From an uncultured Thiohalocapsa sp. (lineage in GTDB: Bacteria > Pseudomonadota > Gammaproteobacteria > Chromatiales > Chromatiaceae), in NCBI RefSeq assembly GCF_913062725.1, contig NZ_CAJXWY010000034.1:1-44541 (forward strand): a stretch of 44,541 bases of DNA, written 5' to 3'. Shown one piece after another: positions 34,217-43,405 of the stretch (positions are counted from its first letter, which is position 1; each line of letters begins with the position of its first letter). The position numbers and the translations under genes are program-made. The notes beneath the pieces are model-generated. The model was not told where the DNA came from and searched no databases. It worked only from the letters and a program-made list of their open reading frames with translations.

Positions 34217-35424
34217 GCTGCGTCCTCCAGATCCGCGGCCTCTTCGAACAGGGCACGGACCAAGCGAGTCTGTTGTTCTGGTGTCTCGACCCGGTTGATG
34301 CGGTCGAGATGGATTTGGCGTGTGTGCAGTGCATCCGGCGGTGCTGGATGCTCGTCGGCAGCTTGTGCTGCATTCCCGCCGCTGGCCCGTGGGCTGTTAT
34401 GCACTGGTCGTCTCCCCTGATCGGGTGTTGCTGTCGCGCGCAGATACCAGCCGATGTGCTTGCGCGCGATCCGTACACCGCGAGCGGTGCCGTAGAAGCG
34501 ATACAGTTCCTCCAGGTGGCTGATCAACGTGGTGCAGATCCAGTGGCTGCTCGGTGGTGGCAAATGCTCGCCGGTGGCCAGGTAATGATCGATTGCCCGA
34601 AACAGCCAGGGGCGGCCCTGGGCGGCGCGGCCGATCATCAGCCCATCGGCGCCGGTATAGGCCAGCACCTGCGCCGCGCGCTCGGGGCTGTCGATGTCGC
34701 CGTTGGCCACCAGCGGGAACTCCGCCGGCAGGCCGGCCTCGGCGCGCAGGGCCCGCAGGCTGTCGAATTCGGCGCTGCCACCGTAGCCGCAGGCGCGGGT
34801 GCGGCCGTGGACGGCGAGCATGGCGATGCCGGCTTCCCGGGCGATGCGGGCGATGCGCGGCAGGTTGCGCGTGTGTGGCGACCAGCCGGTTCGGGTCTTG
34901 AGTGTCACCGGCACCGGCACCGCCGCCACCACGGCCTCGAGGATGCGTGCGACCAACGGCTCGTCGCGTAACAGGGCCGAGCCGGCGGCGGCCCTGCAGA
35001 CCTTCTTCGCCGGGCAGCCCAGGTTGATGTCGATGAGCTCGGCCCCCTGATCGACGTTCGCGCGGGCGGCGTCGGCCAGCCATTGCGGGTTGGCGCCGGC
35101 GATCTGCACCGCGATGGGGCCGGGCTCGTCGCGGTGATCGGCGCGCTCGCGGCTCTTGCGCGAGCCGCTGAGTGCGGGATTCGCCGAGAGCATCTCGGAC
35201 ACCGCCATGCCGGCGCCGAGGCGCCGGCAGAGGCTGCGAAACGGCCGGTCGGTGACCCCCGCCATCGGCGCCAGCAGCAGGCGATTGGACAGTCTGATGC
35301 CGCCGATGTCGAGTCCCGTCACGGGCGCGCGAGCGCCGGCGCTCGCGCGCCCGTCGGACGGACGTGCGGGGTCGGCGGCGCGGTCACTGGCGCGGATCGA
35401 TGGACTCGTCGACATGCGTGGCAT
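34213..35424 (-). CDS. dusB: tRNA-dihydrouridine synthase B, with inserted segment
   Basis: 403 residues against about 320-340 in most DusB. The flavin-dependent reductase of uridines in tRNA: LLLAPMAGVTDRPFRSLCRRLGAG, LIDINLGCPAKKVC with the catalytic Cys, and VHGRTRACGYGG are the hallmarks. Two things add length: about 35 N-terminal residues of low complexity, and some 30 extra residues in the C-terminal helical domain after IGWYLRATATP (GRRPVHNSPRASGG). The true start may be the GTG at 35322 (VTGLDIGGIRLSNR), which lies inside a perfect 34-bp palindrome. Precedes fis by a 4-bp overlap. Confidence 0.92.
   Translation of the reverse strand: MPRMSTSPSIRASDRAADPARPSDGRASAGARAPVTGLDIGGIRLSNRLLLAPMAGVTDRPFRSLCRRLGAGMAVSEMLSANPALSGSRKSRERADHRDEPGPIAVQIAGANPQWLADAARANVDQGAELIDINLGCPAKKVCRAAAGSALLRDEPLVARILEAVVAAVPVPVTLKTRTGWSPHTRNLPRIARIAREAGIAMLAVHGRTRACGYGGSAEFDSLRALRAEAGLPAEFPLVANGDIDSPERAAQVLAYTGADGLMIGRAAQGRPWLFRAIDHYLATGEHLPPPSSHWICTTLISHLEELYRFYGTARGVRIARKHIGWYLRATATPDQGRRPVHNSPRASGGNAAQAADEHPAPPDALHTRQIHLDRINRVETPEQQTRLVRALFEEAADLEDAA
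35321..35354. repeat. 34-bp perfect palindrome at the 5' end of dusB
   Basis: The left arm ACGGGCGCGCGAGCGCC is followed without loop by its exact reverse complement. As RNA it would form a very stable GC stem over the possible GTG start of dusB, or inside its low-complexity leader. It could be a REP-like element or a translation-controlling hairpin for the dusB-fis operon. Confidence 0.7.
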
Positions 35425-35454
35425 GAATCATCGGCGCAGAGGGATCAGCGCGAA

Positions 35455-35460
35455 ATTTTA
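35455..35460 (-). promoter_or_regulatory. Possible -10 box of the dusB-fis promoter
   Basis: TAAAAT on the minus strand lies 31 bp before the ATG at 35424 in GC-rich surroundings, followed by a GC-rich discriminator (TTCGCGC). A convincing -35 is not seen. GC-rich discriminators go with stringent control, as known for fis operons; this is a weak inference. Confidence 0.3.
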
Positions 35461-35629
35461 GCCAAACTCGGCGCTGCCAGCAGGATTCGCGGTGGTGGGC
35501 AGTGACCGTCTTCGGCCGACAAAACGGTGCATCGGGCGCTGCGGGCAGCATGGCGCCGGGCCGCACCCGGCAGCGCCGGGTACTTGCCGGCGCAGCAACT
35601 ATTGGGCGGTGCCGCGCCGCGCTGCGATG

Positions 35630-36556
35630 CTAGCGCCGTCGTCCGGTGAGCAGTGCCCAGTCGTCTCGTGTCGCCGCGGGCTCCATCGTGAAGTAGGGCG
35701 CATAGCCATCGGCGACCCGCGTCGCCTGATGTGCGAGCAGCCCGGAGAGACCGAGCGCGGCCGCCGGTGCCGCCAGCTGTGCCAGCGTCGGTGCCAGTTG
35801 CATGAGCGGTCCGGCGAGGATGTTGGCCACCACCACGTCGGCGGTGGTCGCCGGCACCTGCTCCGGGCGTGCGACGGTGAGGCGATCGAGCACGCCGTTG
35901 CCGATGGCGTTGTCGACGGTGGCATCCAGCGCCTGGGGGTCGTGGTCCACCGCCAGCGCCGCTGCGGCGCCGAGCTTGAGCGCCGCGATGGCGAGGATAC
36001 CCGAGCCGCAGCCGTAGTCCAGCACCCGTTTTCCGGTCAGGCGCAGGCTGTCCAGCCAGGTCAGGCAGAGCGCCGTGGTGGGGTGATGGCCGGTGCCGAA
36101 CGCGAGCCCCGGATCCAGATCCAGCACGACGCCCTGCCAATCCGCCCCCTGCGCCTGCGGCGGTCGTTCTCCGCGCGGGCAGACCCACAAACGTTGGCCG
36201 AAGCGGGTGGGCGCGAATGTATCCATCCACACCCGCTCCCAGGGGCGATCTTCGAGATTGGCAACGGTGGGTGGTGACAATGCGACCTCGGCGAGCGTCG
36301 CCGCGGCCGCCTCAGCCGCCGCCGCACCGGCATCGTCGTCTGCGAACAGTGCGGTGATGCGCAGTCGCCGCCACAGCGGTTGGGTCGCGGGCGCCGGCTC
36401 CCAGATGCCGCCGGCGATGGGCTCGGCACGGCGATCGTCGGGCTCGTCGGCGGCATCGTCCAGGGTGACTGACAAGGCGCCGGCCTCTTCCAGTGTCGAC
36501 TCTGTCTGCTCGGCGTGGTCGCGGGCGATGATGATGGTGAGTTGGAGCCAGGACAT
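35630..36556 (-). CDS. prmA: Ribosomal protein L11 methyltransferase
   Basis: 308 residues. PrmA trimethylates L11. N-terminal substrate-binding domain (SWLQLTIIIARDHAEQTESTLEEAGALSVTL), then the SAM-binding Rossmann domain with RVLDYGCGSGILAIAALKLGAAAALAVDHD (motif I and the acidic end of strand 2) and VVANILAGPLMQLA (the NILA substrate loop). GTGHHPTTALCL is the family-specific segment. In the conserved accC-prmA-dusB order on the minus strand. Confidence 0.96.
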   Translation of the reverse strand: MSWLQLTIIIARDHAEQTESTLEEAGALSVTLDDAADEPDDRRAEPIAGGIWEPAPATQPLWRRLRITALFADDDAGAAAAEAAAATLAEVALSPPTVANLEDRPWERVWMDTFAPTRFGQRLWVCPRGERPPQAQGADWQGVVLDLDPGLAFGTGHHPTTALCLTWLDSLRLTGKRVLDYGCGSGILAIAALKLGAAAALAVDHDPQALDATVDNAIGNGVLDRLTVARPEQVPATTADVVVANILAGPLMQLAPTLAQLAAPAAALGLSGLLAHQATRVADGYAPYFTMEPAATRDDWALLTGRRR

Positions 36557-36643
36557 GGCAGCGCAGCGAAGCTTTGGGGATGAGACTTGGGGTGGCGGTG
36601 CTCTGGGGGCGGCGAATGCGGGGCTGCTGGGGCCCCGCGTCGC

Positions 36644-37984
36644 CTACAAGCCGAGCTTCTTCTCCAGGTAATGAATATTCGCGCCGCCCTGCTGGAAGGC
36701 CGAATCCTTCATGATTTGCCGGTGCAGCGGGATGTTGGTGTCGATGCCCTCGATGACGGTCTCGCGCAGGGCGTTACACATGCGCGCTAGCGCAACCTCA
36801 CGGTCCTCGCCGTGGGTGATGAGCTTACCGATCATGGAATCGTAATAGGGCGGCACGACATAGCCCGCATAGATGTGGGTGTCGATGCGCACGCCCGGGC
36901 CGCCCGGGCCGTGGAACTCCTTGATCCGGCCGGGGCTGGGGCGGAATGTCTCCGGGTGCTCCGCATTCAGCCGGCATTCGATGGCATGACCGCGCCAGTC
37001 GATGTCGCCCTGGCGATAACGCAACCGCTGGCCGGAGGCCACCAGGATCTGCTCTTTGACCAGATCGACCCCGGTGATCATCTCGGTGACCGGGTGCTCC
37101 ACCTGCACGCGGGTGTTCATCTCGATGAAGTAGAACTCGCCATCCTGATACAGGAACTCGAAGGTGCCGAGGCCACGGTAGCCAATCTGCTCACAGGCCT
37201 TTGCGCAGCGCTCGCCGATGAAGGCGCGCTGCTCTTGGGTAATGCCGGGAGCCGGCGCCTCTTCGACCACTTTTTGGTGGCGGCGCTGCATGGAGCAGTC
37301 GCGCTCGCCGAGATGGATGGCGTTGCCGTATTGGTCCGCCAGTACCTGAAACTCCACGTGACGCGGGTTCTCCAGATACTTTTCCATGTAGACGGTATCG
37401 TTGCCGAAGGCGGCGCTCGCTTCCGCCTGCGTCAGCGAAATGGCGTTCAGCAGCGTGGCGTCGGAATGCACCACGCGCATGCCGCGACCGCCGCCGCCGC
37501 CGGCGGCCTTGATGATGACCGGATAGCCGATCTCCCGCGCCAGTTCCAGGGTGTGCTTGTTACTGCCGTCGATGGGCCCATCGGAACCCGGCACACAGGG
37601 CACGCCGGTGTGCTTCATGGCCTTGATGGCAGAGACTTTGTCGCCCATCAGGCGGATGGTCTCGGGCTTGGGGCCGATGAACACGAAGCCCGAGCGCTCC
37701 ACGCGCTCGGCGAAGTCCGCGTTCTCCGACAGGAAGCCGTAGCCCGGATGGATGGCGACGGTGTCCGTCACCTCCGCGGCGCTGATGATGGAGGGGATAT
37801 GCAGGTAGCTGTCCCGCGACGGCGCCGGACCGATGCAGACGGACTCGTCGGCGAGCAGCACGTGCTTGAGGTCGCGGTCGGCCTCGGAATGCACGGCGAC
37901 GGTCTTGATGCCGAGCTCGCGGCAGGCGCGCTGGATGCGCAGCGCGATCTCGCCGCGATTGGCGATGAGGATCTTCTCGATCAT
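36644..37984 (-). CDS. accC: Acetyl-CoA carboxylase, biotin carboxylase subunit
   Basis: 446 residues, as in E. coli. AccC carboxylates the biotin on AccB with ATP and bicarbonate, the first step of fatty acid synthesis. Opening [36 protein letters not shown] is invariant in the family; the glycine-rich ATP-grasp loop [30 protein letters not shown] and the E-x-R catalytic segments are present. The ATG at 37984 overlaps the accB stop (ATGA). It is followed by prmA. No anomalies. Confidence 0.98.
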   Translation of the reverse strand: MIEKILIANRGEIALRIQRACRELGIKTVAVHSEADRDLKHVLLADESVCIGPAPSRDSYLHIPSIISAAEVTDTVAIHPGYGFLSENADFAERVERSGFVFIGPKPETIRLMGDKVSAIKAMKHTGVPCVPGSDGPIDGSNKHTLELAREIGYPVIIKAAGGGGGRGMRVVHSDATLLNAISLTQAEASAAFGNDTVYMEKYLENPRHVEFQVLADQYGNAIHLGERDCSMQRRHQKVVEEAPAPGITQEQRAFIGERCAKACEQIGYRGLGTFEFLYQDGEFYFIEMNTRVQVEHPVTEMITGVDLVKEQILVASGQRLRYRQGDIDWRGHAIECRLNAEHPETFRPSPGRIKEFHGPGGPGVRIDTHIYAGYVVPPYYDSMIGKLITHGEDREVALARMCNALRETVIEGIDTNIPLHRQIMKDSAFQQGGANIHYLEKKLGL

Positions 37985-38436
37985 TCGATGACGAAGAGCG
38001 GCTGGTTGTACTCCACGGGCTGACCGTTTTCCACCAGGATACGACGCACGACACCGGCCTTCTCGCACTCGATCTGGTTCAGGATCTTCATGGCCTCGAT
38101 GATGCAGAGTGTGTCACCGAGCTTGACGTCCTGACCTTCTTCGACGAACGCCTTGCTGCCCGGTGACGGCGCCCGATAGAAGGTGCCCACCATCGGCGAG
38201 CGCACCATGGCGCCCTCGTCCGCTTCCGGCTCTGTTTCGGACTCCGCGGCGCCGGCGGTGGGCGCCGCCGCCGGTGCCGTGGCCGCGCCCGCGCCGGGCG
38301 TCTGCATCATGGCGTGCATGGGGGCGCTGCCGTGGCGGCTGATGCGCACGGACTCTTCACCCTCGTGGATTTCGATCTCGGCGATGTTGGATTCTTCGAG
38401 GAGCTCGATGAGCTTCTTGACCTTGCGGATGTCCAT
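37981..38436 (-). CDS. accB: Acetyl-CoA carboxylase biotin carboxyl carrier protein
   Basis: 151 residues. The N-terminal helices ([25 protein letters not shown]) are followed by a Pro/Ala-rich flexible linker of about 35 residues and the C-terminal biotinyl domain. The biotinylated lysine is in [13 protein letters not shown]; the usual EAMKMMN is slightly changed to [23 protein letters not shown] is the thumb region. Cotranscribed with accC through an ATGA overlap, after aroQ. Confidence 0.97.
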   Translation of the reverse strand: MDIRKVKKLIELLEESNIAEIEIHEGEESVRISRHGSAPMHAMMQTPGAGAATAPAAAPTAGAAESETEPEADEGAMVRSPMVGTFYRAPSPGSKAFVEEGQDVKLGDTLCIIEAMKILNQIECEKAGVVRRILVENGQPVEYNQPLFVIE

Positions 38437-38523
38437 GATGTGGTTGTGCCGGCCCTCAGGGCTTAGGTGTGGTGTTGGGCGCGGGGGTGCCGGGCGCCGG
38501 TGCCTGTGGTGCGAGCGTCGCGC

Positions 38524-38973
38524 TCAGCAGGGGTGGGGACCGAGTCGCCGCAGTGCCGCGCTGAGCGCCAGCTCGTAGCCGACGGCGCCGAGCCCGGTGA
38601 TGGTGCCTGCGGCGATGTCCGAGAAATACGAGTGCCGCCGAAAGGGCTCGCGCGCGTGGATGTTCGAGAGGTGCACCTCGATAAAGGGCAGCTGGACGGC
38701 GAGCAGGGCATCGCGCAGCGCGACGCTGGTGTGCGTGAAGCCCGCCGGATTGACCAGCGCAAAGGCGACACCGTCGGCGCCCCCCTGGTGCACCGCGTCG
38801 ATGAGCACATGCTCGGCGTTGCTCTGCACCAGCCGCAAGCTATGCCCGGCGGCCTCGGCCTGTTGCGACAAGCGAGCGCCGATATCCGCCAGGGTGTCGC
38901 GACCATACTGGGCGGGCTCGCGAGTGCCGAGCAGATTCAGGTTCGGACCGTTGAGACAAAGGATTTGGGCCAT
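38524..38973 (-). CDS. aroQ: Type II 3-dehydroquinate dehydratase
   Basis: 149 residues. AroQ dehydrates 3-dehydroquinate to 3-dehydroshikimate. The family motifs appear in order: [20 protein letters not shown] (active-site tyrosine and flexible loop), [18 protein letters not shown] (catalytic segment), [17 protein letters not shown] and [23 protein letters not shown] with its His. The start at 38973 was chosen at the first residue of the conserved strand; an upstream ATG adds an unconserved stretch. aroQ-accB-accC is the standard gammaproteobacterial order. Confidence 0.97.
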   Translation of the reverse strand: MAQILCLNGPNLNLLGTREPAQYGRDTLADIGARLSQQAEAAGHSLRLVQSNAEHVLIDAVHQGGADGVAFALVNPAGFTHTSVALRDALLAVQLPFIEVHLSNIHAREPFRRHSYFSDIAAGTITGLGAVGYELALSAALRRLGPHPC

Positions 38974-39174
38974 GGGCTGTGTGGACGACTGCTGGGCGCA
39001 CGGTGCCCCACACGGAAGCGCAGCGCATAAAATTCGGCGATACGTCGCTAACTGCGGCGATCGAACGCACAAGTGGTGCGCAGATTATTGCCTACAATTT
39101 ACGGCAAACTGCGCGGGATTACAAAGCCCAAATGCATTGGACTTCGATGCAGATGCCTACGGAATCGTGCTGAT

Positions 39175-39735
39175 TCAGCCGGTTTCTCGGTTCAGCAGGG
39201 GTAAAATGCGGGTGTGCACCAGCTCTGCGGTGATCTCGCCGGTCTGGCTGAAGACGCGCCGGCCGAGGGGATCGAAGACGACCGTAAAGGGCAGGCCCCC
39301 GGTGCGATTGCCGAGCCGACGGGCGAGCGCCACCGTCGCCGTGTCACCGAGCAAAATCTGGTAGCTCACCTGGTGCTCGGTCAGGAAGCGCTCCACCGCT
39401 TGCCGGGCGTCGATGGCGATCCCCACCACCTGCAGCTCGCCGGGATCGACGCCACGCTGCAGCTGATCGAGCATCGGCATCTCCCGCAGGCAGGGTTGGC
39501 ACCAGCTGGCCCAGAAGTTGAGCACCACCACCTTCCCGGCCCAGGTATCGCTGGCCACCGGTTGCCCCGAGAGGTCGGGCAGGCGCAGTTCGGGCAGCGC
39601 GGCGATGCGGCCGTCGTCGCCACGGCGGCCGAGGTCGAGGTCCTGCTGCGCGAGCCAGCGCTCGCCGAACAGGGCGGCGCCGATGCTGAGCGTTCCGGCC
39701 AGCACCGTCACCACCAGCACCTTGGCCGGATTCAT
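39175..39735 (-). CDS. TlpA-like thioredoxin-fold disulphide reductase
   Basis: 186 residues. An N-terminal membrane anchor or signal (KVLVVTVLAGTLSIGAALFG) precedes a thioredoxin-like domain with VVLNFWASWCQPCLREMPML (CQPC redox pair) and TGGLPFTVVFDPLG (cis-proline). It is a periplasmic thiol-disulphide protein, probably reduced by DsbD, encoded next to it; the start overlaps the dsbD stop by 4 bp. This pairing is common in gammaproteobacteria. Substrates (cytochrome c maturation or others) are unknown. Confidence 0.9.
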   Translation of the reverse strand: MNPAKVLVVTVLAGTLSIGAALFGERWLAQQDLDLGRRGDDGRIAALPELRLPDLSGQPVASDTWAGKVVVLNFWASWCQPCLREMPMLDQLQRGVDPGELQVVGIAIDARQAVERFLTEHQVSYQILLGDTATVALARRLGNRTGGLPFTVVFDPLGRRVFSQTGEITAELVHTRILPLLNRETG

Positions 39736-42158
39736 TGGGCGATCTCGTTGAGGTGGGCCGCGAACTCGTCCGCGGGCACGAAGCCCACCAGGCGGTAGCC
39801 GCGAAGCTCTTCGCCGCTTTCATCGAAGAACAGCATCGCCGGCGGCCCCGGGATGCCGAAGCGCTCCTGCATCAAGGCCTTGTCCGCGGCGTCGTTGGCG
39901 GTGACGTCCGCCTGCAGCACGACGAACTGATCGAGCGCGGCGATGACGTCCGGATCGGGGAAGGTATAGCGCTCCATCTCCTTGCAGGACACACACCAGT
40001 CGGCGTAGAAGTCCAGCATCACGGGCTTGCCGGCGGCGCTGGCGGCGGCGATCTCCCGATCCAGATCGGCGCTGGTCTTGATGGGCGTGAAGGCCTTGTG
40101 CGCCGCCGCCTGGCCGCCGCCGGCGGCGACGATGCCGCGCAGCGGCTGGATGGTGTCGCGCCCACCGGCGGCGGCGCCGACGATCATCAGTACGCCGTAG
40201 ACCAGCAGCGCCAGGCCCAGCGCCTTCCACAGCTTGGTCCAGCCGCCGGCCGCCTGGGTGATGGTGGTGAGCGCGCCCAGGTAGACGCCGGAGGCGATCA
40301 GCAACAGACCCCAAAGCAGCATGGCGACCGCCGGCGGCAGCACCCGCTCCAGCAGCAGAACCGCAACCGCGAGCAGCAGCACGCCGAAGACGGCCTTGAC
40401 CGCGTCCATCCACATGCCGGCGCGCGGCAGGAGCTTGCCGGCGGAGGTGCCGATGGCCAGCAGCGGCGCGCCCATGCCGAGGCCCAGACCCAGCAGGGCA
40501 AAGAAGCCGAGCACGGCATCGCCGGTCTTGCCGATGAAAATGAGCGCGCCCATCAGCGGCGGCGCCACGCAGGGGCCGACGATGAGCGCCGACAGCGCCC
40601 CCATGATGGCGGCGCCGGCGAGGGTGCCGCCCTCCTGCTTGTTGCTCATCTCCGTGAGCTTGCTCTGCCAGCTGCTCGGCAGTTGCAGCTCGTAGAAGCC
40701 GAACATGGACAACGCCAGCAGCACGAACACCGCGGCGAAGGCCGCCAGCACCCACACGTTTTGGAAGGTGGCCTGGAGATTGGCGCCGAAGAGTCCGGCG
40801 ATGACGCCCACCACCGCATAGGTCAGCGCCATGGCCAGCACATAGGCCAACGACAGGAAGAAGGCCTTGCGGGTGGTGATGCTGTCGCCCTGGCCGGCGA
40901 TGATGCCGGACAGGATCGGGATCATCGGGAACACGCAGGGCGTGAAGGCCAGCAGCAAGCCCAGGCCGAAGAAGATGGCCATGGCGCCGACGATGCCGGC
41001 ATCGGCGAGACGGGCGGCGATCTGATCCTGCTCCGACACGCGCGCGGGCGCCGCGCCCGCGCCGGCGCCGGCCACCGCCGCCGGCTCCATGTCGGCCAGC
41101 GCCACGGTCTGCGCGGCCGCCGGCAGCGCCAGTGCGATGCGCTCGGTCACCGGCGGGTAGCAGATGCCCCGCTCGGCGCAGCCCTGATACTTGGCCACCA
41201 GCGTCACCTCGGTGGGCTCGGCGGCGCCGCGCCTGAGCGGCACCGCCAGGTCGACGGTGCCTTGATAGATGGCCACATCGCCGATGCTGCCGTCCGGCCG
41301 CACCGTGTCCGGCTTCACCTCCGCCGGCGGCAGCTCGTAGGCACCGATCTGCACGCCCTCGGCGTCCTCGAGGGCCAGCGCGATTTTCTCCTCGTACAGA
41401 TAGGTTCCGGGGGCAATATCCCAGGTGAGTGCGAGGCGGTCCGCCGCCGCCACGTCGGCCGTGAAGCGGAAAGCCTCTTCCACCGGCAGGATGTCGTCGC
41501 CGATGCCGAGCCCCATCGACTGTGCGCCGCCGCCGTCCGTGAGCGCCTGGGCCAGACTTGGCGCCGGCGCCGGCGTGGATGCCGCGCGGGGGGGCGCCGG
41601 CGCCGCCACGGCTGCCGTGTCCGCCGCCGCCAGCGTCGGCAGCTCCAGCAGAATGCGCTGCTTCTGCGGCGGGTAGCACAGACCGGCATCGGCGCAGCCT
41701 TGGGACTTGGCTTCGATGGCCACCAGGTCGCCGGCCGCCGCGGTCCGTGCCACGGGCAGTCTGGCCTCGAGACGATCCCGGTAGATCTGCACCTCACCGA
41801 AGAACTCGTCCTGCTTGACCTTGGCCGCCGGCAGCGCCGGGCGGCCGAGGGTGATGCCGGGACTGTCGCTGTCGAAGCGGAACTTGCTGCGGTACATGTA
41901 ATAGCCGGGCTCGATGTCCCAGCGGACGATGACGGCATCCGGCCCCGCCGCCTCCCCGGAAATGCGGAAGGCCTGATCCGGCTGCAGGAACTCGTCGGCG
42001 GCACCCAGGGCCAGCGATGGGACGAGCGCCAGCACTTGGCAGAACGCCACCAAGGCAAGCATCGGGCCGCTGCGGCCCGACCCGCGGCGGCGCAGCGGAC
42101 GCGTTGATTGGTTGCGGCGCCCGCGGGCGCGTGCGATCAGGCGTTGGTAGTTGTGCAT
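39732..42158 (-). CDS. dsbD: Thiol:disulphide interchange protein DsbD with duplicated N-terminal domain
   Basis: 808 residues, well above the usual 570-620. Electrons move from cytoplasmic thioredoxin through the membrane domain to periplasmic proteins. A signal peptide (LVAFCQVLALVPSLALGA) is followed by two DsbD-alpha domains in tandem: one about 56-175 with CADAGLCYPP and a second about 224-348 with CAERGICYPP, both with the redox Cys pair. The membrane domain holds LAFTPCVFPMIPI and VGPCVAPPLMG with the two buried cysteines; the gamma domain at the C-terminus has DWCVSCKEM. The ATG at 42158 overlaps cutA; a start at 42062 is an alternative that directly begins the signal peptide. Confidence 0.92.
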   Translation of the reverse strand: MHNYQRLIARARGRRNQSTRPLRRRGSGRSGPMLALVAFCQVLALVPSLALGAADEFLQPDQAFRISGEAAGPDAVIVRWDIEPGYYMYRSKFRFDSDSPGITLGRPALPAAKVKQDEFFGEVQIYRDRLEARLPVARTAAAGDLVAIEAKSQGCADAGLCYPPQKQRILLELPTLAAADTAAVAAPAPPRAASTPAPAPSLAQALTDGGGAQSMGLGIGDDILPVEEAFRFTADVAAADRLALTWDIAPGTYLYEEKIALALEDAEGVQIGAYELPPAEVKPDTVRPDGSIGDVAIYQGTVDLAVPLRRGAAEPTEVTLVAKYQGCAERGICYPPVTERIALALPAAAQTVALADMEPAAVAGAGAGAAPARVSEQDQIAARLADAGIVGAMAIFFGLGLLLAFTPCVFPMIPILSGIIAGQGDSITTRKAFFLSLAYVLAMALTYAVVGVIAGLFGANLQATFQNVWVLAAFAAVFVLLALSMFGFYELQLPSSWQSKLTEMSNKQEGGTLAGAAIMGALSALIVGPCVAPPLMGALIFIGKTGDAVLGFFALLGLGLGMGAPLLAIGTSAGKLLPRAGMWMDAVKAVFGVLLLAVAVLLLERVLPPAVAMLLWGLLLIASGVYLGALTTITQAAGGWTKLWKALGLALLVYGVLMIVGAAAGGRDTIQPLRGIVAAGGGQAAAHKAFTPIKTSADLDREIAAASAAGKPVMLDFYADWCVSCKEMERYTFPDPDVIAALDQFVVLQADVTANDAADKALMQERFGIPGPPAMLFFDESGEELRGYRLVGFVPADEFAAHLNEIAQ

Positions 42159-42478
42159 TGACGAACCCAATCGAGATAACTGTCGTGGCCGGCGGTGATG
42201 GGATGGGCGATCACCTCCGGCACGTCGTAGGGATGGAGCTCACACAGGCGCGCGGTGAGCGCCGGCAGTCGTGCCGCCGTGGTCTTGATCATCAGCAATG
42301 CCTCGCTGTCGCGCTCGACCCGGCCCTGCCAGCGGTAGATGGACACGGCGCCGGGCAGCAGGGTGGCGCAGGCGGCGAGCCCCGCCTGGACCACTGCGCC
42401 GGCCAGGGATTCGGCGACGGCGGCATCCGGGCAGGTGCAAAAGACCACATGGACATCGGCGGGGTTGTTGTTCGACAT
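42137..42478 (-). CDS. cutA: Divalent cation tolerance protein CutA
   Basis: 113 residues. CutA forms a trimeric ferredoxin-like fold. The sequence VVFCTCPDAAVAESLAGAVVQAGLAACATLLPGAVSIYRWQGRVERDSEALLMIKTT and the HPYDVPEVIAHPI segment are invariant parts. GGAG is 8-9 bases before the ATG. It overlaps the longer dsbD start by 22 bp; cutA-dsbD adjacency is also known in E. coli. The metal role is not well established. Confidence 0.95.
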   Translation of the reverse strand: MSNNNPADVHVVFCTCPDAAVAESLAGAVVQAGLAACATLLPGAVSIYRWQGRVERDSEALLMIKTTAARLPALTARLCELHPYDVPEVIAHPITAGHDSYLDWVRQCTTTNA

Positions 42479-42727
42479 GCGGGCGGCCTCCGCGATGGGA
42501 CAGCTGGAGATGGATGAGCGCATGGCCGCGCCAGCGCCCGCCGTCGGTGCCACAACTGCCAGCGACGGCGGGCGCATAGCCTAACGGAATTCGCGGGCTC
42601 GAGCCCCGGGGTTTGAATCGGCTTTTCCGGACAGACGTTACGGGTTTGACGCTGTCGCCGCACTGCGTGCTCGCCCACCGCATGGCTCGGCGGCGCCCAC
42701 CGCAGTTCTGATCCCGAGACCGATTCC

Positions 42728-43159
42728 ATGTGGCTTTTCCTGCTCATTTTCGTTGGCGCTCCGCTGGTGGAGCTGTATTTCCTGATCCAGGTCGGCTCTT
42801 TCATCGGCGCCCTGCCCACCATCGCCTTGTCGGTGCTGACCGCCGTCATCGGCGGGGCCCTGGTGCGCATGCAGGGCCTCGGTGTGCTGCTTCGCGTGCG
42901 CCAGGCCATGGACCGGGGAGAGGCGCCGGCCCTGGAGCTGTTGGACGGCGCCGTACTGCTGGTGACCGGCTTCCTGTTGTTACTGCCGGGCTTCCTCACC
43001 GACATCTTAGGCTTCCTGCTGCTGATTCCACCGTTGCGTCGCGCCCTGATCCTGCGCTACGTGCGTGTCGACACCCTCGGCCCCCGCCGCGATGACGATG
43101 ACCTCGGCGGCGGCCACCGACCCCGCATCATCGACGCCGACTGGCGCCGCGAGGATTGA
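42728..43159 (+). CDS. fxsA: FxsA family membrane protein
   Basis: 143 residues. Three to four hydrophobic helices: FLLIFVGAPLVELYFLIQVGSFIG, LPTIALSVLTAVIGGALV and LLVTGFLLLLPGFLTDILGFLLLIPPL, then a short acidic-to-basic cytoplasmic tail rich in Asp and Arg. The GAPLVELY and LPGFLTDILG motifs define FxsA, named for suppressing F exclusion of phage T7 when overexpressed. It stands 5' of groES as in other gammaproteobacteria. No shared promoter is visible; groES has its own. Confidence 0.94.
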   Translation: MWLFLLIFVGAPLVELYFLIQVGSFIGALPTIALSVLTAVIGGALVRMQGLGVLLRVRQAMDRGEAPALELLDGAVLLVTGFLLLLPGFLTDILGFLLLIPPLRRALILRYVRVDTLGPRRDDDDLGGGHRPRIIDADWRRED

Positions 43160-43351
43160 GCCTCGTCGCGCCTCCGCCAAGCCCCTCCAACGGCGATCGC
43201 CGTGCGCGTTGCACACATGCGCATCGCCGATGGCGCATCGCCAAGAGCCTCGCCCGTGGCGCGCCGCACGCTGGCCATGCGTCTGGCGCATGCCGGGGCG
43301 AGGTGAGGGCGCACTACCGCTGCTACCCGCTCGTCTTGTGGCAAACCGCAC

Positions 43352-43379
43352 TTGACACCCAAAGCGCGCGCCCTATTAT
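43352..43379 (+). promoter_or_regulatory. Promoter of groESL
   Basis: TTGACA (43352-43357) and TATTAT (43374-43379) are separated by 16 bp, a near-consensus sigma70 promoter. The same stretch also contains CTTGACA and CCCTATTA at 13-bp spacing, close to the sigma32 consensus CTTGAA-N13-17-CCCCATNT. The -10 overlaps the left arm of the CIRCE element, allowing repression and heat induction. Confidence 0.7.
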
Positions 43380-43405
43380 TAGCAGCCGCTACCGCTGAGT
43401 GCTAA
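43379..43405. promoter_or_regulatory. CIRCE element (HrcA operator) upstream of groESL
   Basis: TTAGCAGCC, a 9-bp spacer and GAGTGCTAA form the CIRCE inverted repeat; the right arm is a perfect match to the consensus and the left arm deviates from TTAGCACTC at two bases. It lies at the expected place, from the -10 to just past the transcription start, where HrcA represses chaperonin operons. Confidence 0.75.

Noticed and set aside
35492..38023. Plus-strand frames antisense to prmA, accC and accB
   Set aside because: No family signature; typical shadows in high-GC DNA.
39735..42107. 790-codon plus-strand open frame antisense to dsbD
   Set aside because: His/Gln/Arg/Ala-rich, with no recognisable domain. 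The dsbD frame has clear motifs throughout.
43200..43300. GCGCAT-rich imperfect repeats between fxsA and the groES promoter
   Set aside because: Irregular and short; no consistent unit or stem that I could define.
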